DNA of 64,000 nucleotides from Dyadobacter sp. SG02. GTDB lineage: Bacteria > Bacteroidota > Bacteroidia > Cytophagales > Spirosomataceae. A program made the position numbers and the translations under genes. The DNA lies in the NCBI RefSeq assembly GCF_900109045.1, contig NZ_FNYL01000012.1:124001-188000 (forward strand), in the 5' to 3' direction. The notes under the pieces were generated by a model that was given only the letters and a program-made list of their open reading frames with translations, was not told where the DNA came from and did not search any database. Positions 1 through 8,906 of the stretch are shown here, piece after piece (position 1 is the stretch's first letter; every line of letters starts with the position of its first letter).

Positions 1-438
1 TACGCAGATCCGGAAGCTGCCGCGATCGTATTCAGAGCCGGAGTACCCATTACCATGTGCGGGCTCGATGTGACGCACAAAGCGCTCGTCTTTCAGAAAG
101 ATATCGAATTGTTGCGGTCGCTGGGCAACCAGACCGCCAAAGCAGCCGCCGACATGATGGATTTCTTCTCCATTTTTTACCGTGAAAACCGAGTAGAGTT
201 GCATGGCGGTGCGGCCTTGCATGATCCGTGCGCCATTGCCTGGCTGATAAACCCGGGCATTTTTACGACAAAATCCTGCTATGTAGACGTAGAAACGAAA
301 GGAGAGCTTACCTATGGCGCAACGGTGGTGGATTTCTACAATACCCTCCAAAGGCAACCCAATGCAACGGTAGCTTACGACATCGACCGCGACGCATTTA
401 TGGATATGCTTTTCAACGCCATCAAGGCATTACCTTAA
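1..438 (+). CDS. Nucleoside hydrolase, C-terminal part (5' end outside window)
   Basis: C-terminal part of an inosine/uridine-preferring nucleoside hydrolase, which releases ribose from nucleosides in purine and pyrimidine salvage. The frame is open from the first base, so the gene begins upstream and the Asp-rich N-terminal metal site is not visible. What is visible is the family's 'ADPEAA..F..G.P' segment followed by 'MCGLDVTHKAL', then the HGGAALHDPCAIA stretch that in this family carries a late Asp ligand. The reading frame ends with the typical short helix. Its stop overlaps the stop of the convergent transporter gene by 4 nt. Substrate preference cannot be told from this fragment. Confidence 0.85.
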   Translation, partial: YADPEAAAIVFRAGVPITMCGLDVTHKALVFQKDIELLRSLGNQTAKAAADMMDFFSIFYRENRVELHGGAALHDPCAIAWLINPGIFTTKSCYVDVETKGELTYGATVVDFYNTLQRQPNATVAYDIDRDAFMDMLFNAIKALP

Positions 439-1667
439 AGAAGTACGGAAACCTCGTCCTCGACGTCCTGGCGTGCGGCGCGGTGGCGTACCACGGTATT
501 GCCCGCGTGGAGAATGACCAGGCCACCAAAGGCACAGAAGGCCATCATGCCCACCATCGGCATGGCGGTATTGTTGTGCAGAAAACTCACGATGGCCGAA
601 ATAACAGCTCCCGCGCCCATACGCCAGCTACCCATGAGCGCCGACGCACTACCCGTGTGCTTGCGGAAAGGTGCGAGCGAGAGCGCCGAGGCATTCGGAC
701 CGGTAAGTCCCTGCCCGGTGAGGAAAACGAACATCGTCCCGATCAGCGAGTAGAGCCCGAACCAGTTGTTATACACACCGACGATCAGGAACAGCCCTAC
801 AACGCTCTGGTAAACGAGTGTGACGCGGATGATTTGCTCGCTGGTGTATTTTTTGAGTAAAAAGTGGTTCAACTGGGTAGAGCCGATCATGGCAACGGCC
901 AGGAATGCGAAAATCCAGCCGTATTGCTGCTCGGAGACTTTATAGATGTTCATGAACACATCCGAAGAGCCTGAAATATAGGCAAATGGCGCAGCCGTAG
1001 CCAAACCACCCGCGAGTGTGTAAATCAAAAACTGGGGCTGCGAAATCACGGTGATGTATCCGCCCAATACCGCCTCGGGACGAAGCGAAACGGTGTTATC
1101 GGCACTCCGGCCGGTCGGCAGGAAGAAGTAGATAGCCATAATAATGAGGCTCACGATACCGGCCAGGATCACGAAAATCCAGTACCAGGCAATCGAGGCC
1201 GTCACATAACCTCCCACCGTTGGGGCGATCATAGGCGAAACGGCGATGACCAGCGTGATCAGCGAAAATACTTCGGCACGTTTATCGGCCGGAAAAAGAT
1301 CGCTCACAAGCGCCTGCGAGGCTACAAGGCCGACACAGCCTCCCATAGCCTGGAAAAAGCGCATGGCGATCAGCGCGTCTACCGACGACGTCAATGCGCA
1401 GCCGAACGAGGCGATCACGTAAAGGATCAGCCCGGCGTACAGCGGCTTCTTGCGGCCGAAGCGGTCGAGTAGCGGCCCGTAAAGTACTTGCCCGATACAA
1501 ATACCAATGAGATAGCTCGTTAACGAAAGTTGTACTTTGTCGATAGTGGTACCCAGGTCCGCAGCAATTCGCGGGAAGCCCGGCAGGTACATGTCGATGG
1601 AGAAAGGACTGACGGTCGCCAGCGATCCGAGGATCAGGATAATAAAGAAGTATTGCTTACGGCTCAT
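435..1667 (-). CDS. Bcr/CflA-family multidrug efflux MFS transporter
   Basis: Proton-driven drug exporter of the DHA1 (Bcr/CflA) branch of the major facilitator superfamily, in the inner membrane. At 410 residues it has the normal length and about 12 hydrophobic segments. The N-terminal 'PFSIDMYLPGFP' signature of the branch is near residues 21-32. The loop 2-3 motif GPLLDRFGRKK is near 64-74, and the motif C-like helix 'VSPMIAPTVGGY' is near 144-155. Substrate cannot be predicted. It converges with the nucleoside hydrolase. The start overlaps by ATGA the stop of a dubious 67-codon reading frame upstream. Confidence 0.9.
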   Translation of the reverse strand: MSRKQYFFIILILGSLATVSPFSIDMYLPGFPRIAADLGTTIDKVQLSLTSYLIGICIGQVLYGPLLDRFGRKKPLYAGLILYVIASFGCALTSSVDALIAMRFFQAMGGCVGLVASQALVSDLFPADKRAEVFSLITLVIAVSPMIAPTVGGYVTASIAWYWIFVILAGIVSLIIMAIYFFLPTGRSADNTVSLRPEAVLGGYITVISQPQFLIYTLAGGLATAAPFAYISGSSDVFMNIYKVSEQQYGWIFAFLAVAMIGSTQLNHFLLKKYTSEQIIRVTLVYQSVVGLFLIVGVYNNWFGLYSLIGTMFVFLTGQGLTGPNASALSLAPFRKHTGSASALMGSWRMGAGAVISAIVSFLHNNTAMPMVGMMAFCAFGGLVILHAGNTVVRHRAARQDVEDEVSVLL

Positions 1668-1847
1668 GGACTTACATTCACTCTATGCAAAGTTAACGGG
1701 CCAGGAAGCACATTAAGTTCCTGCGTTTCAATAAGTGCAATAATTTCATCAATCTGCAATAAAACGCGCTGCTCTGCCGGTGTTACAATTCGGCTGTTTT
1801 TGTATATATCCAATATGGCCGTAAAATCACCCGAAAAGCAAAGTGCA

Positions 1848-2077
1848 TTAGAGCTTATGCAAATCAATAAATTCGGTGAGGCTAAGGATTTCGGTTTTGC
1901 CGAAGCGCTTTAAGTCCAAAAGATCGCGTTTATTGCCGGTAATCAGGTAGTCCGAACCGCTATCCTGGCACAAGGCGAGCAGGAAGTCGTCTTTCGGATC
2001 AGGTCTAGACGGCGCCTGGAATTTTCGTTAATTAGCGCGCTGACATACAGATTTGTATCAATTACAACTCTGGTCAA
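1848..2077 (-). pseudogene. Remnant of a PIN-domain (VapC-type) toxin gene
   Basis: Decayed toxin of a type II toxin-antitoxin pair. From a TTG start overlapping the antitoxin stop (TTGA), the frame reads the PIN N-terminus 'TRVVIDTNLYVSALINEN' with its first acidic residue, then goes out of phase. A second frame then reads 'PDPKDDFLLALCQDSG' and 'DYLITGNKRDLLDLKRFG', the C-terminal acidic motif of the same family, to a TAA stop. About 75-80 middle codons that intact relatives carry are missing, and the two halves are out of frame. So both ends of one gene survive around an internal deletion. A nuclease is very unlikely to be made. Family lengths are from general knowledge. Confidence 0.8.
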
Positions 2078-2289
2078 TGCGAATCAGGATTTGTGCGGAC
2101 CGCCCTTATTTCTTCGAAAATTTCCTCTTCCGTAATAGAATCGATATCAGGAAGTGTCTTTGTCAGCTCTTCCCATCGTTCGCTCCACGGACGTTTCTCT
2201 TCTTTGACAGATATCAAACCCATATCTGCCAGGTCGTCAATAAGGCGTCTGGCTTTGGGATTTTTTATTTCGATAATCAGCGTTTCCAT
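2074..2289 (-). CDS. Small antitoxin-like protein paired with the decayed PIN gene
   Basis: A 71-residue acidic protein starting METLIIEIKNPKARRLIDDL, a form common in Bacteroidota as the partner of PIN toxins. The N-terminal half looks like a strand-helix-helix DNA-binding or dimerisation segment. The C-terminal half (about residues 38-66) is rich in Glu and Asp, as expected for a toxin-neutralising tail. Its stop overlaps the TTG of the toxin remnant, so the pair was once translationally coupled. With the toxin broken, this is probably an orphan antitoxin. The upstream 218 bp hold no other gene and probably carry its promoter. Confidence 0.65.
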   Translation of the reverse strand: METLIIEIKNPKARRLIDDLADMGLISVKEEKRPWSERWEELTKTLPDIDSITEEEIFEEIRAVRTNPDSH

Positions 2290-2458
2290 GATGGTCAGTT
2301 TTAATCTAAAATAAAAATCTTAATACTCAAAACCAAATCGGATGTCCCAACGGCATTAAAGCACGAGAGTAGCAAAGAGTTGAGGGCATTTGATTAACAC
2401 TTGTTGCCGCATTTCGCTACCAATGTTACATGCCTGACGGCATTTAAAGCTATAAACC

Positions 2459-2490
2459 AACAAAGCCCGGCTCACCGCCGGGCTTTGTTA
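2459..2490 (-). terminator. Intrinsic terminator downstream of hppA
   Basis: A perfect 13-bp inverted repeat (AACAAAGCCCGGC and its complement) around a 5-base loop lies 18 bp past the hppA stop. The stem is GC-rich next to the loop and ends in T/A-rich sequence on both sides. It may also stop transcription in the other direction. Confidence 0.85.
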
Positions 2491-2507
2491 TATCTTATGA
2501 AGAGAAA

Positions 2508-4739
2508 CTACTCCCCTTTTCTTTCCAACCGTACCACCGGTGTTTCGGATTCCGCTTTGTCGTCCGCTTGCGCAGCGACGGTTACGGCCTGCACCTGATC
2601 GTTGACCTTCACGCTCGCGGCACCGTGCGAGCCGGTACCGATGTGCGGGGCGATGACGAGCGATACGATCGACATGAGTTTGATCAGGATGTTCATCGAA
2701 GGCCCGGAGGTGTCTTTGAACGGGTCGCCTACCGTGTCACCGGTTACCGCCGCTTTGTGCGGCTCCGACTTTTTGTAGAAAGTCTCGCCGTTTATCACCA
2801 CGCCTTTCTCGAACGACTTTTTAGCATTGTCCCAGGCGCCGCCGGCGTTGTTTTGGAAAATACCCATTAATACACCAGAAACAGTTACACCTGCCAGCGT
2901 GCCGCCCAATACTTCGGGTCCAAAAAGGAAACCGACGATCACCGGTACGAGCAACGCGATAAGGCCCGGGGCTATCATCTCTTTAATGGAAGCTTGTGTC
3001 GAAATCGCCACGCATTTGTCATATTCCGGCTTGGTAGTGCCTTCCATAATGCCTGGCAGCTCGCGGAACTGGCGGCGTACTTCTTCTACCATTTTCATGG
3101 CCGCACGTCCTACCGCCGCGATGGCAAGTGACGAGAAGATAAATGGTATCATGGCCCCTACGAAGAGGCCCGCCAGCACATTGGCTTTGTAAATATCGAT
3201 CGAGTTGATGCCTGCCACACCGCAGAATGCTGCAAATAGCGCTAGGGAAGTCAATGCAGCAGAAGCGATCGCGAAACCTTTACCGGTTGCCGCGGTGGTG
3301 TTACCTACTGCATCCAGGATGTCGGTACGGCCACGGACTTCCTCGGGCAAATGCGCCATTTCGGCGATACCACCGGCATTATCGGCAATCGGGCCGAATG
3401 CGTCGATGGCCAGCTGCATGGCTGTGGTAGCCATCATACCTGCCGCAGCGATAGCCACACCGTACAGACCGGCGACTTCATAGCTCAGGAAAATACCGGC
3501 CGCCAGTACCAACGTCGGGATCACCGTAGACTCCATCCCTACGGAAAGCCCGCCGATAATGTTGGTAGCATGACCCGTAGACGACTGGTTTACAATCGAT
3601 TGAACCGGACGCTTACCCATTGCGGTGTAGTATTCGGTTACCATCGACATAATCGCCCCTACGACCGAACCAAGCAGGATCGCCCAGTAAGCATCCATTG
3701 CCGTGAAATCGACGCCGCGGATGTTTAGATTACCTTCCGGTAGCATCCATAGTGTAAGCGGGTAGCTAACGATCAGAACCAATATGATCGAACCCCAGTT
3801 ACCGCGGTTCAATGCAGCCTGCACGTTACCGTTATCGTCGCTCACGCGTACGAGGACCATGCTGATGATCGAAGAAATAAGCCCTACACCGGCAATCACC
3901 ATCGGCAAAAGGATCGGCGCGATGCCGCCGAAATTATCGGTACCCTGCGCCACGATTTCACGGCCCAGTACCATTGTAGCAAGGATTGTCGCAACGTAAG
4001 ATCCGAAAAGGTCGGCACCCATACCGGCTACGTCGCCCACGTTATCGCCGACGTTATCGGCAATGGTAGCGGGGTTACGCGGATCGTCTTCGGGAATACC
4101 GGCTTCCACTTTACCCACGAGGTCGGCACCCACGTCGGCTGCTTTGGTGTAAATACCGCCGCCTACGCGCGCAAAAAGGGCGATCGACTCGGCTCCGAGC
4201 GAGAAACCCGCAAGGACTTCCAACACACGTTCCATCGGAAGGCCGTTGACATCGGTGCTATCGCCCACGAATGTTGAATACAAAATAATAAACAAACCAC
4301 CCAACCCAAGCACGGCAAGGCTGGCTACGCCGATACCCATCACGGAACCGCCGGTGAACGACACTTCCAGGGCTTTGGTAAGGCTCGTACGCGCCGCCTG
4401 CGTAGTGCGCACGTTCGATTTGGTAGCGATATTCATCCCGACATACCCGGCAAAAGCTGATATAAATGCCCCTACCAGAAACGATACGCCGATCAACGGA
4501 CTCGAATTTTCAACCAGTGTACCGGAATAGCCCAGTATCACACTCACAATCAAACCAAAAACAATGAGTACACGCCATTCGGCTTTCAGGAAGGCCAGGG
4601 CACCATCTGCAATTGCGTCCGCTATGGTTTTCATTTCAGGACTTCCACCATCCTGCCGGACAACCCAGCCTCTTTTGAAGAACATAACCAGCAAGCCAAC
4701 AAGGCCTAACGCCGGCACTAAATAGGTAATGTTACTCAT
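2508..4739 (-). CDS. hppA: K+-dependent membrane-bound ion-pumping pyrophosphatase
   Basis: Integral membrane pyrophosphatase that couples hydrolysis of cytosolic PPi to export of H+ and/or Na+. At 743 residues with about 16 hydrophobic segments it is full length. The substrate-site motif DVGADLVGKVE (about residues 203-213) and the paired NADNVGD-type acidic motifs (IADNVGDNVGDVAGMGADL) are present, as is a second acidic cluster near DAFGPIADNAGGIAEM. The residue that separates K+-dependent from K+-independent enzymes reads Ala in GNTTAATGKGF, pointing to the K+-dependent class. Whether the pumped ion is H+, Na+ or both cannot be decided. It is a single gene with its own 3' terminator. The 284-bp upstream gap holds no gene. 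Confidence 0.95.
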   Translation of the reverse strand: MSNITYLVPALGLVGLLVMFFKRGWVVRQDGGSPEMKTIADAIADGALAFLKAEWRVLIVFGLIVSVILGYSGTLVENSSPLIGVSFLVGAFISAFAGYVGMNIATKSNVRTTQAARTSLTKALEVSFTGGSVMGIGVASLAVLGLGGLFIILYSTFVGDSTDVNGLPMERVLEVLAGFSLGAESIALFARVGGGIYTKAADVGADLVGKVEAGIPEDDPRNPATIADNVGDNVGDVAGMGADLFGSYVATILATMVLGREIVAQGTDNFGGIAPILLPMVIAGVGLISSIISMVLVRVSDDNGNVQAALNRGNWGSIILVLIVSYPLTLWMLPEGNLNIRGVDFTAMDAYWAILLGSVVGAIMSMVTEYYTAMGKRPVQSIVNQSSTGHATNIIGGLSVGMESTVIPTLVLAAGIFLSYEVAGLYGVAIAAAGMMATTAMQLAIDAFGPIADNAGGIAEMAHLPEEVRGRTDILDAVGNTTAATGKGFAIASAALTSLALFAAFCGVAGINSIDIYKANVLAGLFVGAMIPFIFSSLAIAAVGRAAMKMVEEVRRQFRELPGIMEGTTKPEYDKCVAISTQASIKEMIAPGLIALLVPVIVGFLFGPEVLGGTLAGVTVSGVLMGIFQNNAGGAWDNAKKSFEKGVVINGETFYKKSEPHKAAVTGDTVGDPFKDTSGPSMNILIKLMSIVSLVIAPHIGTGSHGAASVKVNDQVQAVTVAAQADDKAESETPVVRLERKGE

Positions 4740-4998
4740 GCTATGATCAACGATTTGGTTAAATGGTTTTTTATAATTCTCGTAAATATAGAGAAAGGCA
4801 CCTCATAACAAAATCGCAAAACCCTTATTTTTGATCAATTCGTATAGATTTTATAAGATTTCGGAGAGATTTTGAGTCATTTCAGAATCGACATTTTGGT
4901 AACAAACTGGCTCTCAAGGAATAACAGGATTACCATCCGGCAGTTATCCGGCGATGATTTAATAGAATAATAAAATGAATTATTTGGTATAATCAATG

Positions 4999-5025
4999 AA
5001 AAACGGACTAAAAAATGCCCGTTTT
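4999..5025 (-). terminator. Probable terminator at the end of the pigment operon
   Basis: Inverted repeat AAAACGG/CCGTTTT around a T-rich 12-base loop, followed on the minus strand by a run of T. It starts within the stop codon of the glycosyltransferase gene. The stem is short, so confidence is moderate. Confidence 0.5.
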
Positions 5026-6184
5026 ATCGCTTCGGGCGAAGCAGGGAGAGAGCCAGAAAACTGACCACAAAACCAGCCGCGCCTACTGCTGCAGCAAGGA
5101 GCGTGCCACCCAAAAAATATTGTACAAAGTTGACATGGATCGATTCCGGCGTCAGATTTTCCAGGGAGGTTATCTGCACGCCATTGCGGTAAAACAGCCC
5201 GCCGAACTGGTAGCTGGCATAAAGGATGAATGGAATGGCCGGCGGGATGCTGATGTGCGCGGCGGTAAGGAACAACACTTTGTTCATCCGGAAAACGATC
5301 GATAGCGGAATCCCCACCATCAGCTGAAAGCCCCAGATGGGCACGATACCCATAAAAAAGCCGAAACCAATCGATTTGGCCTTGCTCAGATTGCTTTCGC
5401 CCGGCTTCACGGCCTCTTCGCGGATAATTTTCCAGAGGCCTTTTTTTTGAATGTAACGGAACAGCCGTTTCGGAAGGTAGTAAACCAGCGTGAGCGTCAC
5501 CAGCCAGGTATTGAGGATGCTGATGCGCGTAAAATCGCGGAACGGACGGAAATGCGTCACCCGCTCGTCTTTGTCGTAAATCACCTGGATATTGATCGGC
5601 ACGATCGGCACGTCTTTCCAGGCCATTTTGACGATCACTTCGATCTCCGTCTCGAATTTAGTCGTGAAAAGCGTCATTCTTTTCAGCGGCCCGAGCGGGT
5701 ACAGGCGGAAGCCCGTTTGGGTATCGGGCAATGTAAGCCCGGTCTCGAATTTGAACCAGAAATTGGAAAATTTGTTCCCGAAAGAACTCTTACCGGGCAC
5801 GCCTTCCTGCTGCATATTCCGCGAGCCCATGAGCAATGCACCCGGGTTTTGAATGGCCGCTTCAATGAAAAGCGGAATGTCGGACGGCAAATGCTGACCG
5901 TCGGAATCAATGGTAACAGCGTTCTCAAAACCCAGCCGAATGGCCTCCGCAAATGCTTTTCGCAGCGAAAAACCCTTCCCTTTATTCACGACATTGTCCA
6001 GCACACGGATTTTGGCGCCATAAGCCGCCAGAATGGTCGTCGTATCGTCGGTTGAACCGTCGTTCACCACAATCACCTCCTGCCCGGATGCATATCGTAA
6101 AACGCCGTCAATCACCCGCCGCAAAGTATTGCGGTTGTTGTAAGTGGGAATGATCACGCAGCATTGAATATCCGAAAGGGTCAT
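5024..6184 (-). CDS. Family 2 glycosyltransferase fused to a DUF2062 membrane domain
   Basis: Residues 1-220 form a GT-A glycosyltransferase of the polyprenol-phosphate mannosyl/glucosyltransferase kind: 'VIIPTYNN' near residue 10, 'VVNDGSTDDT' near 38-47, and the metal-binding DSDGQH near 94-99. Residues about 240-386 match the DUF2062 domain, with hydrophobic helices and the 'KAKSIGFGFFMGIVPIWGFQ' entry segment. This two-part protein is a regular member of flexirubin and aryl polyene loci and may transfer a sugar or another group to a lipid-linked intermediate at the membrane. It is the last gene of the long leftward operon, 21 bp after the dehydratase gene. The acceptor is unknown. Confidence 0.85.
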   Translation of the reverse strand: MTLSDIQCCVIIPTYNNRNTLRRVIDGVLRYASGQEVIVVNDGSTDDTTTILAAYGAKIRVLDNVVNKGKGFSLRKAFAEAIRLGFENAVTIDSDGQHLPSDIPLFIEAAIQNPGALLMGSRNMQQEGVPGKSSFGNKFSNFWFKFETGLTLPDTQTGFRLYPLGPLKRMTLFTTKFETEIEVIVKMAWKDVPIVPINIQVIYDKDERVTHFRPFRDFTRISILNTWLVTLTLVYYLPKRLFRYIQKKGLWKIIREEAVKPGESNLSKAKSIGFGFFMGIVPIWGFQLMVGIPLSIVFRMNKVLFLTAAHISIPPAIPFILYASYQFGGLFYRNGVQITSLENLTPESIHVNFVQYFLGGTLLAAAVGAAGFVVSFLALSLLRPKR

Positions 6185-6205
6185 TGTGGCTTTTGAATGT
6201 TGGGA

Positions 6206-6580
6206 TTAAATGATCGGATGGAAACTGGCCCTGGCTTTGAAACAGGTCTTTTCACTATGCTTACCCGACGCGTTTACGTCCAGCAGTTCATCCCCTTTGT
6301 ATTGAATGTGGATCGTCAGTTCGGGCGTCTCCGTCGGGTTCAGCACTTCCAGGAACTTGCAGGTGCTCATTTCCTTCAATGCGAATGCTTTTCCCAATGC
6401 GCTGGACAAAACCGCTTTCACCATTTCCAGTTGCACAACGCCCGGAAGTACGGGAGAGCCAGGGAAATGTCCTTCAAATACTGCGTGGGCCGCGTCGATT
6501 TGCAGTGTGCAAGTGATCTGGTTCGGTGTATGATCCAGGGCCGTGATCGTATATAAACTGCTCAAAGGCATGGTCATCAA
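6206..6580 (-). CDS. FabZ/ApeI-like 3-hydroxyacyl-ACP dehydratase
   Basis: Hotdog-fold dehydratase of 124 residues that removes water from a 3-hydroxyacyl-ACP, leaving the trans double bond that is kept in a polyene chain. The FabZ-type catalytic segment FEGHFPGSPVLPGVVQLEM (about residues 35-53) supplies the active-site His. The equivalent of the catalytic Glu should lie in the following helix, where Glu52 is the candidate. The start overlaps the LolA-like gene end by 4 nt, showing tight coupling. Together with the second hotdog gene at 12513 it would serve the repeated reduction-dehydration steps of aryl polyene assembly. Assignment to ApeI is by context. Confidence 0.8.
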   Translation of the reverse strand: MMTMPLSSLYTITALDHTPNQITCTLQIDAAHAVFEGHFPGSPVLPGVVQLEMVKAVLSSALGKAFALKEMSTCKFLEVLNPTETPELTIHIQYKGDELLDVNASGKHSEKTCFKARASFHPII

Positions 6581-7206
6581 AGGTCTTTAAAAAGGTTTTC
6601 GGCGATAGGCTGGTTGAATTTTTCCTGCTGGAACTTCATAATGCTTTTGTCCCCACCCTTTTCAAAAAACGAGAGCTCTTTCAACCGCAGCGAACTTTTG
6701 GAGAAGTTCATCGTGATTTTGGCATAGACATTTTTCAAACGGCGGTTCACGGGTGTGAGCACGATCTGGTATTGGTCTCCATCTTCGAGCACTCCCGATG
6801 AAAAGCCCTTATTCTGCTGGAAATCCCCGTTCACGAGCCCGATCATCAACTCCTTAATCTGCGCCGCCATGCGCCCTGCCTGTCCCACATTCTTTTCTTT
6901 GTTGCCTTCCTGCACCCGCAGCTTCTCGCCGTTGATCAGGATAATGTATTTCGAAGGTGTCCGCTGCTCCCAGCGCATTTTGTCCTTTTGCTGGTAGTAA
7001 AACAATCCCGACGATTTTTCGGGCTCTTTGAGCACGGCCAGGTATTTTTCTTCCGTAAACGAAGCCTGAATGGAGGTCGTAGCCTGCGAAGTCTTTCGTA
7101 GCTCGGCCAGCACCTTTTCCGGGTTAGCAGCCGGCTTGAATGACTGAGCGTTCGCGAAATGAGCCGTCCAAACGGCCATTAAGATTAATATTCTAATGAT
7201 TTTCAT
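6577..7206 (-). CDS. LolA-like periplasmic lipoprotein/lipid carrier
   Basis: A 209-residue protein with a cleavable signal peptide (MKIIRILILMAVWTAHFANA, cut near residue 20). It has the LolA/LolB-like half-barrel pattern: 'SIQASFTEEKYLAVL' then 'SGLFYYQQKDKMRWEQRTPS', matching the family's 'F.Q...' and 'G.....P..LRW...P' blocks. LolA homologues are regular members of aryl polyene and flexirubin clusters, where they are thought to carry the finished lipid or pigment across the periplasm to the outer membrane. It sits between the dehydratase (4-nt overlap) and the deacetylase (14-nt overlap). The cargo is inferred, not shown. Confidence 0.8.
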   Translation of the reverse strand: MKIIRILILMAVWTAHFANAQSFKPAANPEKVLAELRKTSQATTSIQASFTEEKYLAVLKEPEKSSGLFYYQQKDKMRWEQRTPSKYIILINGEKLRVQEGNKEKNVGQAGRMAAQIKELMIGLVNGDFQQNKGFSSGVLEDGDQYQIVLTPVNRRLKNVYAKITMNFSKSSLRLKELSFFEKGGDKSIMKFQQEKFNQPIAENLFKDL

Positions 7207-7966
7207 AAGGTTCCTTCCCGATCAGCCGGGGAAGCGGTTCTATTTTAATGCCCATTTGACGGCAATGCCCGATAATGTCCGGCAGCGTATCGGCTGTCAG
7301 CGACAGGTGGTCATGAAGCAGAACGATGTCTTTGGGCTTTAATTTTGAAATGATCTTCTGAATGAGCTGGTACTTGTTCTTCGCACGCGTATCCATACTC
7401 CGGAGCGACCAGCCGATGGACTGCATTTGCAAATCCTTCAAAACGGTGACATAGCGTGGGTTAGTCACACCAAATGGCGGCCTGAAAAACACCGGAACGC
7501 GACCAGTAATGTCGCGGATCGCCTCGTTGCAGCGCTGAATGTCCGTCCGAAGCTTTTGCGTCGAAAACAGGGCTATCAGGTAATGATGGCTGTACGAATG
7601 GTTGGCAATGGTATGGCCTTCGTCTACAATGCGGCGCAACAGCTCCGGGTGGTTCACAGCTTTTTTCCCGATCACGAAAAACGTCGCTTTCAGGTCGTTT
7701 TCGAGCAATGTATCGAGAATGCGGGGTGTCGAATCCGGGTCGGGGCCGTCGTCGAATGTGAGGGCGATGGCTTTTACCCGGCCGCCTTTGTTAATGGATT
7801 TTACAAAATAATTAACCTGGATCTGCGCCGAACCATAGGCGGTAACGCCGATAAACAGTAATGCAATACCGGCCAGCACCAACCATAAATAATCGGTTTC
7901 CCAAAAGATAATGGAACTGAGCGCCGCCGCCGTAATGCAGAAGAATATGAGGAGGTTATGCTTCAA
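7193..7966 (-). CDS. Polysaccharide deacetylase (NodB-domain) family protein, membrane anchored
   Basis: 257 residues. Two N-terminal hydrophobic segments (about 5-21 and 26-45) anchor a NodB domain on the far side of the inner membrane. Motif 1 is TFDDGPD (residues 70-76) and motif 2 is the metal-binding HSYSH (near 123-127). 'RPPFGVTNPR' gives motif 3 near residue 162, and a late 'VLLHDH' provides the final His. These enzymes remove acetyl groups from N- or O-acetylated sugars. Its role in pigment loci is not established, and it might act on a sugar attached by the nearby glycosyltransferase. It overlaps both neighbours (14 and 11 nt), so it belongs to the operon. Confidence 0.85.
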   Translation of the reverse strand: MKHNLLIFFCITAAALSSIIFWETDYLWLVLAGIALLFIGVTAYGSAQIQVNYFVKSINKGGRVKAIALTFDDGPDPDSTPRILDTLLENDLKATFFVIGKKAVNHPELLRRIVDEGHTIANHSYSHHYLIALFSTQKLRTDIQRCNEAIRDITGRVPVFFRPPFGVTNPRYVTVLKDLQMQSIGWSLRSMDTRAKNKYQLIQKIISKLKPKDIVLLHDHLSLTADTLPDIIGHCRQMGIKIEPLPRLIGKEPYENH

Positions 7967-8906
7967 CGGCTTTCAGAAGGGTTAATCCCAGATTGCTTTT
8001 TCTTAGTGTATTACAAATCAATACATTCCTAACTTCACTGTTTGCACCAAGCAAATCCATGGCATAATGCAGTGCAAATGCGGAAGCCGTCGGATAAACT
8101 CCGATCAGCGACAGATAATCGAGACTTCGCTTTGCGTCTTGCACGGGTACGCCCGCGGCGGGCGTCCCCGCGTATAACAACAGGTCAATATCACCTGGCT
8201 GCAAGCCGTTCCGATCCAGAAATGCATCGATTTCTTCCTGCCCATATCCGGCTCCGCCGCTGGTGTAGACATCGGCCAATGAAGCCTTTGCATTGCCCTG
8301 ATTTTCAGCAGAGAGCATAAAAAACGAAGCACCGGAAGTAAGCGGGGCGTCTGACTTAAAAGCCAGCCGGCCCGCAATATCGTCCAGAATATCAATATGC
8401 TCATCGGCCGCGCCCACGAGCACGTGGCGGTCACCCTCGCGCAGGAGCATCGACGCGTCGAGCAGTGCATGTTCGAACGAGAGCGTATTTTGCGTGTGCG
8501 TCATGTTGTAGCCGTGATTGCCGAGGCTCAGCGAAATCTGTCCGGCCATGGTATTGTGCGTCGACTGGATGAATGAGGTAGGTGGAAGCAATCCCTCCAC
8601 GGTGAGCGAGGTATTCAGGAATTTTTCAGTGTCCTGCAAACAGCCCAGCCCCGTCCCTACCACGATCGCATCCGGCTGTCCGATACCGGCTTGCCCAACG
8701 CAATCTTTGGCGCAAGCGACCGACATCCGCAATATCTTGCTCATCCGACGCAGCAAACCGGCGTCAATGTAAGCCTTATAATCAGGGCTGATCAATGCAG
8801 ACGACGCTTCAACCGGCCCCAGCGCAGCGGAAAAGCCCGGATTGCCAAAGGTAGGCTGGTGCGAAATCGTGGACGCCGCCGAGAGGTACAATGCCGGTTT
8901 ACTCAT
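7956..8906 (-). CDS. Ketosynthase-like protein lacking the active-site cysteine
   Basis: 316 residues with a thiolase-type fold resembling the N-terminal ketoacyl-synthase family used in aryl polyene clusters. The segments 'AGLLRRMSKILRMSV' and 'PTSFIQSTHNTMAGQISL' match the paralogue at 24636-25679. The helix that carries Cys in true ketosynthases reads HTQNTLSFEHALLDA, with no Cys. It is therefore probably a chain-length-factor-like partner rather than a condensing enzyme. It overlaps the catalytic ketosynthase gene at 8899 by 8 nt, which suits a KS/CLF heterodimer. The partner choice is inference from adjacency. Confidence 0.75.
   Translation of the reverse strand: MSKPALYLSAASTISHQPTFGNPGFSAALGPVEASSALISPDYKAYIDAGLLRRMSKILRMSVACAKDCVGQAGIGQPDAIVVGTGLGCLQDTEKFLNTSLTVEGLLPPTSFIQSTHNTMAGQISLSLGNHGYNMTHTQNTLSFEHALLDASMLLREGDRHVLVGAADEHIDILDDIAGRLAFKSDAPLTSGASFFMLSAENQGNAKASLADVYTSGGAGYGQEEIDAFLDRNGLQPGDIDLLLYAGTPAAGVPVQDAKRSLDYLSLIGVYPTASAFALHYAMDLLGANSEVRNVLICNTLRKSNLGLTLLKAVEA

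Noticed and set aside
1664..1867. 67-codon minus-strand reading frame ending in ATGA overlap with the Bcr/CflA transporter start
   Set aside because: No recognisable family, no signal or motif. Its 5' end overlaps the C-terminus of the decayed PIN gene, and the upstream part is a shadow of that frame. It could be a leader peptide, but nothing supports it beyond the overlap.
4826..4833. TATTTTTG on the plus strand between hppA and the glycosyltransferase
   Set aside because: It matches the -7 consensus, but no plus-strand gene follows and no -33 box is present; likely chance in AT-rich DNA.
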